NCBI GenBank assembly: GCA_023435965.1
Contig: JAEZLC010000115.1
Coordinates: 1 to 8,061 of the forward strand
DNA from: Cyanobacteria bacterium OH_CDB_58
GTDB lineage: Bacteria > Cyanobacteriota > Vampirovibrionia > Gastranaerophilales > Gastranaerophilaceae
DNA length: 8,061 bases
Reading direction: 5' to 3'
Shown here: positions 5,301 through 8,061 of the stretch, piece by piece
Layout of the letters: each line of letters opens with the position of its first letter
How positions within the stretch are numbered: position 1 is the first letter of the stretch
The notes under the pieces: generated by a model
What the model was told of the DNA's origin: nothing
The model's database searches: none
The model's input: only the letters and a program-made list of their open reading frames with translations
Made by a program: the position numbers and the translations under genes

Positions 5301-5707
5301 ATTTGAAACGGACATTTTATGCAGTTGGCTTTAGGATGAAAAACAAGATTATCTTCTAGGTCATACAGTTTTGCGATTCTCGTAACAAGCTCTGAGTTAC
5401 AAACCGGACATTTTAAGCCTCTTACATCTCCGTCTAAAATACGTGTTTTGATCTCTTTTATTACTTCTTCGTCTTTGTCAAATTTCGATTCTAAGAATTT
5501 TTCATAAGGCTTTATATCAGAAGGGTTGAGTTTCAATCCCTTAGCTAGCTTCTGCCTTATGGTCGAAGCAAGAAAGAGTTCTCGACCGGACTCAATATCA
5601 TCAATAACTTCTATTGGAAGACTAGACTTTTTGGCGAGCCCTGTTTGAGAAAGCCCGATTTTTTCTCTTGTCGTAAATATAAACTGTGCCAACGATAGAT
5701 CCGTCAT
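5294..5707 (-). CDS. HTH (XRE-like) protein with C-terminal zinc ribbon, coupled to secF
   Basis: A 137-residue protein I cannot name. The N-terminal part (about 6-62) has the helix pattern of Cro/C1-type HTH domains: FIFTTREKIGLSQTGLAKKS, then PIEVIDDIESGRE and a hydrophobic helix ending KGLKLNPSDI. A charged linker (about 66-97) leads to a zinc-ribbon candidate with C100-P-V-C103 and C129-I-K-C132. Such proteins usually bind DNA, and the ribbon may bind metal for stability or protein contacts. Its ATG shares one base with the secF stop (TAATG at 5705-5709), a classic arrangement for translational coupling; an AAGG lies 10 nt upstream. There is no membrane segment, so it is cytoplasmic. Regulation of secDF, or an unrelated function merely sharing the transcript, are both open. 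The domain reading is moderately sure; the function is unknown. Confidence 0.78.
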   Translation of the reverse strand: MTDLSLAQFIFTTREKIGLSQTGLAKKSSLPIEVIDDIESGRELFLASTIRQKLAKGLKLNPSDIKPYEKFLESKFDKDEEVIKEIKTRILDGDVRGLKCPVCNSELVTRIAKLYDLEDNLVFHPKANCIKCPFQIS

Positions 5708-6690
5708 TATTTTGCAACCTTAGCTTCTTTTCTTTCCATATACCAAGCTAGAGCCATACTGGCAAAGAAAATACTGGAATACGTTCCTATCGCAATACCC
5801 AAGATCATTGCTAGTACGAAGTCTTTTGTTGTAACCCCTCCGAATAGATACAATGCTATAAGGGTTATCAAAGTGGTCAAAGAAGTGTTTATACTTCTAG
5901 CTAACGTCTGATTTACGCTAGCGTTAACGATTTCGCCGAATGATGCTTTTTTTGCAAGGAACTTTGAGTTCTCTCTTATTCTGTCAAAAACAACAATGGT
6001 GTCATGGACTGAAAAACCTATTACGGTAAGAATCGCCGTTATGAACAAGGCATCTATATGCACACCGAAAAACAAACCTAAAATAGAGAATGCACCAACA
6101 ACAAATATAGCGTCATGCAACAATGATAAGAAAGCAATAACTCCATATTCTAGCTTAAACCTTATCGTAAGATAAGCAACTATTCCAAGGAAAGCTAACA
6201 GCAAAGCTGCCATAGAGTTTTTAAAAAGTTCATTCCCAAGAGTTGGTCCTATAGAACTTACCTGAACCTGTTTAGCCTTTGGATATTTAGCTTCAATCAC
6301 ACCAGAAACCTTATCTAATGTTTTGTCGCCTTTATCACCTGCAAACTGTGTTCTTATAGACAATATTGTTTTTATGTCACTTGAACCAGAAGACTCATTA
6401 CCAGAGTGCAAGACCTGAATGACAGGGTTTGAAACACCGTCCTTCTCGAGATTGGTACGAATCTGAGAGATTTCATTCACTCCTACATTTTTATCAACGG
6501 AATACTGAACTATTGTTCCTCCGGTAAAATCAATGCCTGCTCTAAGCGGCAGATGAGTAGGATAAACGATTGACGAATATACCATCGCAATTATACCAGG
6601 AATAATAAGCAACATAGAAAGAGCAAACCACAACCATCTATGCTTGACTACATCAATATATTTTTTTGTATTTAAAAGCGTATTCGCCAT
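5707..6690 (-). CDS. secF: Protein translocase subunit SecF
   Basis: SecF pairs with SecD beside SecYEG and uses the proton gradient to help pull secreted proteins across the membrane. The 327-residue protein has a first membrane helix (about 20-38), the family motif GIDFTGGT (52-59), an extracytoplasmic P4-like domain of about 100 residues, IGPTLGNEL (147-155), then five more helices. The helix-4 motif TVIGFSVHDTIVVFDRIREN (222-241) contains Asp230, and Arg265 lies in SVNQTLARSINTSLTTL; these correspond to residues needed for proton conduction in Thermus SecDF, by family knowledge. An insert rich in Gly/Ser (about 96-104) lies in the extracytoplasmic domain. The ATG at 6690 follows AAAGGAG by 6 nt. 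It lies 52 nt after secD, and its stop overlaps the HTH gene start by one base. Confidence 0.97.
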   Translation of the reverse strand: MANTLLNTKKYIDVVKHRWLWFALSMLLIIPGIIAMVYSSIVYPTHLPLRAGIDFTGGTIVQYSVDKNVGVNEISQIRTNLEKDGVSNPVIQVLHSGNESSGSSDIKTILSIRTQFAGDKGDKTLDKVSGVIEAKYPKAKQVQVSSIGPTLGNELFKNSMAALLLAFLGIVAYLTIRFKLEYGVIAFLSLLHDAIFVVGAFSILGLFFGVHIDALFITAILTVIGFSVHDTIVVFDRIRENSKFLAKKASFGEIVNASVNQTLARSINTSLTTLITLIALYLFGGVTTKDFVLAMILGIAIGTYSSIFFASMALAWYMERKEAKVAK

Positions 6691-6742
6691 TTTTATCTCC
6701 TTTTAAATAAATTTACGCAATTGTACATGAACTGCAAAACGA

Positions 6743-8053
6743 TTAATCCAACACTCCAAATTTTGCTTTCTCTCTCTTGGTCTCAGATGCCTCATAAGTC
6801 TGATTAATATCACTGGCTTTTAAGCCGAACCATGATGGATGTTTAAGACTACCCGTTCCAAATATTAAATGCATGAAGTTCTTAGTAACTGTAATCGCAG
6901 TAAACATACTGACGATGACACCGAGAGCGAGTGTTAATGCAAAACCTTTAACAATACTTGTTCCCAAGAAGTACAAAATTGCACAGGTAATGATAGTTGA
7001 CATATTAGAGTCAAAAATACTTGAAAAAGCTCTATCAAAGCCTGTATTTATAGCAGTAAACAAGGTTCTACCTGCTTTTAGCTCTTCTTTTGTCCTCTCA
7101 AATATTAATATGTTTGCATCTACCGCCATACCTATACTCAAGATAAAACCTGCAATACCAGCGAGAGTGAGAGTAACTGGGATGACCTTGAACAAAGAAA
7201 ACAAGATCAAAGAATATATTATAAGTGCAATATCTGCAATCAGGCCAGGAACGTGATAATAAACGATCATGAATATCATAACAGCAGCAATACCGATTAT
7301 TCCAGCCATTTTGCTTTTTGAAATACTGTCAGCACCCAAAGTCGGCCCAACAGTGTTCTCCTCAATTATTTTAGCCGGTACAGGAAGTGCACCTGCGTTT
7401 AAAAGATCAACCATTTTTTTTGCTTCTTCATAACCAAAGCCATTTTCTCCACCGGTTATTTGAGCTCTGCCACCCAAAATCGGTTCTTGAATAACAGGGG
7501 CAGATTGCATTTCTCCGTTGAAGAATATTGCCATAGGCTTACCTACAAGCTCTTGGGTTAGTTTCGCAAACTTTCTTGTCCCTTTATCATTGAATTCTAG
7601 TGAAACAACCCATTCTCCATTGCTTGGATTAGTGGAAACAAGAGCTTTGCTAAGGTCTTTACCGCTTAATCCTGTAGAAGCCCAACCCTGAGAATTATTA
7701 AAACCAGCTACAGGTCTTTTGAACTCAAGCTCTGCAGTTTCGCCAAGAAATTCTTTAGCTTGTTTTAAATCCGAAACATTCGGGATCTCAATAAGAAGTC
7801 TTCTTTCACCTACTTGTTGAACCTGAGTTTCTGATACACCAAGAGCGTTTACTCTATTCTCGATAGCAAACTTTAAGCTATCCATCATTTCAGGAGTAAT
7901 TTTCCCGATAGTATCTGTGGTTTGAGCTTCGAGCACCAACCTCGAGCCTCCAACTAGATCCAAACCAAGCTTAGTAGGTTTGATTTTAATTATAGCAACG
8001 CACACTAGTGCCAAGGCTATTATTATCCAAAACAAAACCTTCTTATTTTTCAT
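6743..8053 (-). CDS. secD: Protein translocase subunit SecD
   Basis: SecD is the larger partner of SecF in the proton-driven Sec accessory complex. The 436-residue protein has membrane helix 1 (about 6-22), GLDLVGGSRLVLEA (30-43), the P1 head and base with ENRVNALGVSE and GERRLLIEIP, then TVGPTLGAD (234-242) before five closely spaced helices. The motif GMAVDANILIFERTKEEL includes Asp312, matching the proton-path aspartate of helix 4 in known SecDF. FDSNMSTIITCAILYFLGTS follows as expected. A cytoplasmic tail of about 40 residues ends in KAKFGVLD. The ATG at 8053 has GGA at 8059-8061, 5 nt upstream, so the gene looks complete although only 8 bases of upstream sequence are present and its promoter, or a co-transcribed upstream gene such as yajC, cannot be seen. 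Length is shorter than enterobacterial SecD (about 615) but usual for many other bacteria. Confidence 0.97.
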   Translation of the reverse strand: MKNKKVLFWIIIALALVCVAIIKIKPTKLGLDLVGGSRLVLEAQTTDTIGKITPEMMDSLKFAIENRVNALGVSETQVQQVGERRLLIEIPNVSDLKQAKEFLGETAELEFKRPVAGFNNSQGWASTGLSGKDLSKALVSTNPSNGEWVVSLEFNDKGTRKFAKLTQELVGKPMAIFFNGEMQSAPVIQEPILGGRAQITGGENGFGYEEAKKMVDLLNAGALPVPAKIIEENTVGPTLGADSISKSKMAGIIGIAAVMIFMIVYYHVPGLIADIALIIYSLILFSLFKVIPVTLTLAGIAGFILSIGMAVDANILIFERTKEELKAGRTLFTAINTGFDRAFSSIFDSNMSTIITCAILYFLGTSIVKGFALTLALGVIVSMFTAITVTKNFMHLIFGTGSLKHPSWFGLKASDINQTYEASETKREKAKFGVLD

Positions 8054-8061
8054 TTTTATCC

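Noticed and set aside
6873..7256. Plus-strand open frame of 127 codons inside secD
   Set aside because: It is antisense to a highly conserved membrane region of secD, has no ribosome-binding site noted and no recognisable domain.

Overview
The window is AT-rich bacterial DNA with standard start and stop signals and strong Shine-Dalgarno sites. It holds housekeeping genes plus a type IV pilus module. Taxonomy cannot be proved from it. The low GC, the primary-type sigma factor and the PilM/N/O set would fit an uncultured AT-rich lineage such as the non-photosynthetic relatives of cyanobacteria (Vampirovibrionia/Gastranaerophilales), but this is only a guess. There are no rRNA or tRNA genes, insertion sequences or CRISPR arrays.

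Layout. Positions 1-2745 (minus strand, read right to left) form a tight cluster: rlmB (23S rRNA methyltransferase), a sigma-70 factor of the RpoD/SigA type, rsfS (ribosomal silencing factor), a small membrane protein with an anti-sigma zinc-finger motif, and the first ~40 codons of an ECF sigma factor running off the left edge. Positions 2746-2919 form a divergent promoter region centred on a perfect A/T palindrome that offers a TATAAT box to each strand. Positions 2920-5288 (plus strand) encode a PilM-PilN fusion with a proline-rich tail, followed by PilO. Positions 5294-8053 (minus strand) are secD, secF and a one-base-overlapping gene for an HTH plus zinc-ribbon protein.

Functionally, the left cluster joins ribosome maturation and silencing (RlmB, RsfS) to transcription initiation (primary-type sigma, anti-sigma, ECF sigma). 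The central module is the inner-membrane alignment platform of a type IV pilus or related machine, with the cytoplasmic PilM-like part covalently joined to PilN. The right cluster is the proton-driven SecDF accessory of the Sec translocon plus an uncharacterised putative DNA-binding protein that is probably translationally coupled to SecF.

The items most worth a second look are the PilM-PilN fusion, whose PilM half seems to lack the usual nucleotide-binding aspartates; the SecF-coupled HTH/zinc-ribbon protein; and the anti-sigma/ECF pair in reversed order behind a possible ECF-type promoter overlapping a 9-bp inverted repeat. Ribosome-binding sites argue for later starts than the longest open frames in rsfS (921), the sigma gene (1973) and pilMN (2920).
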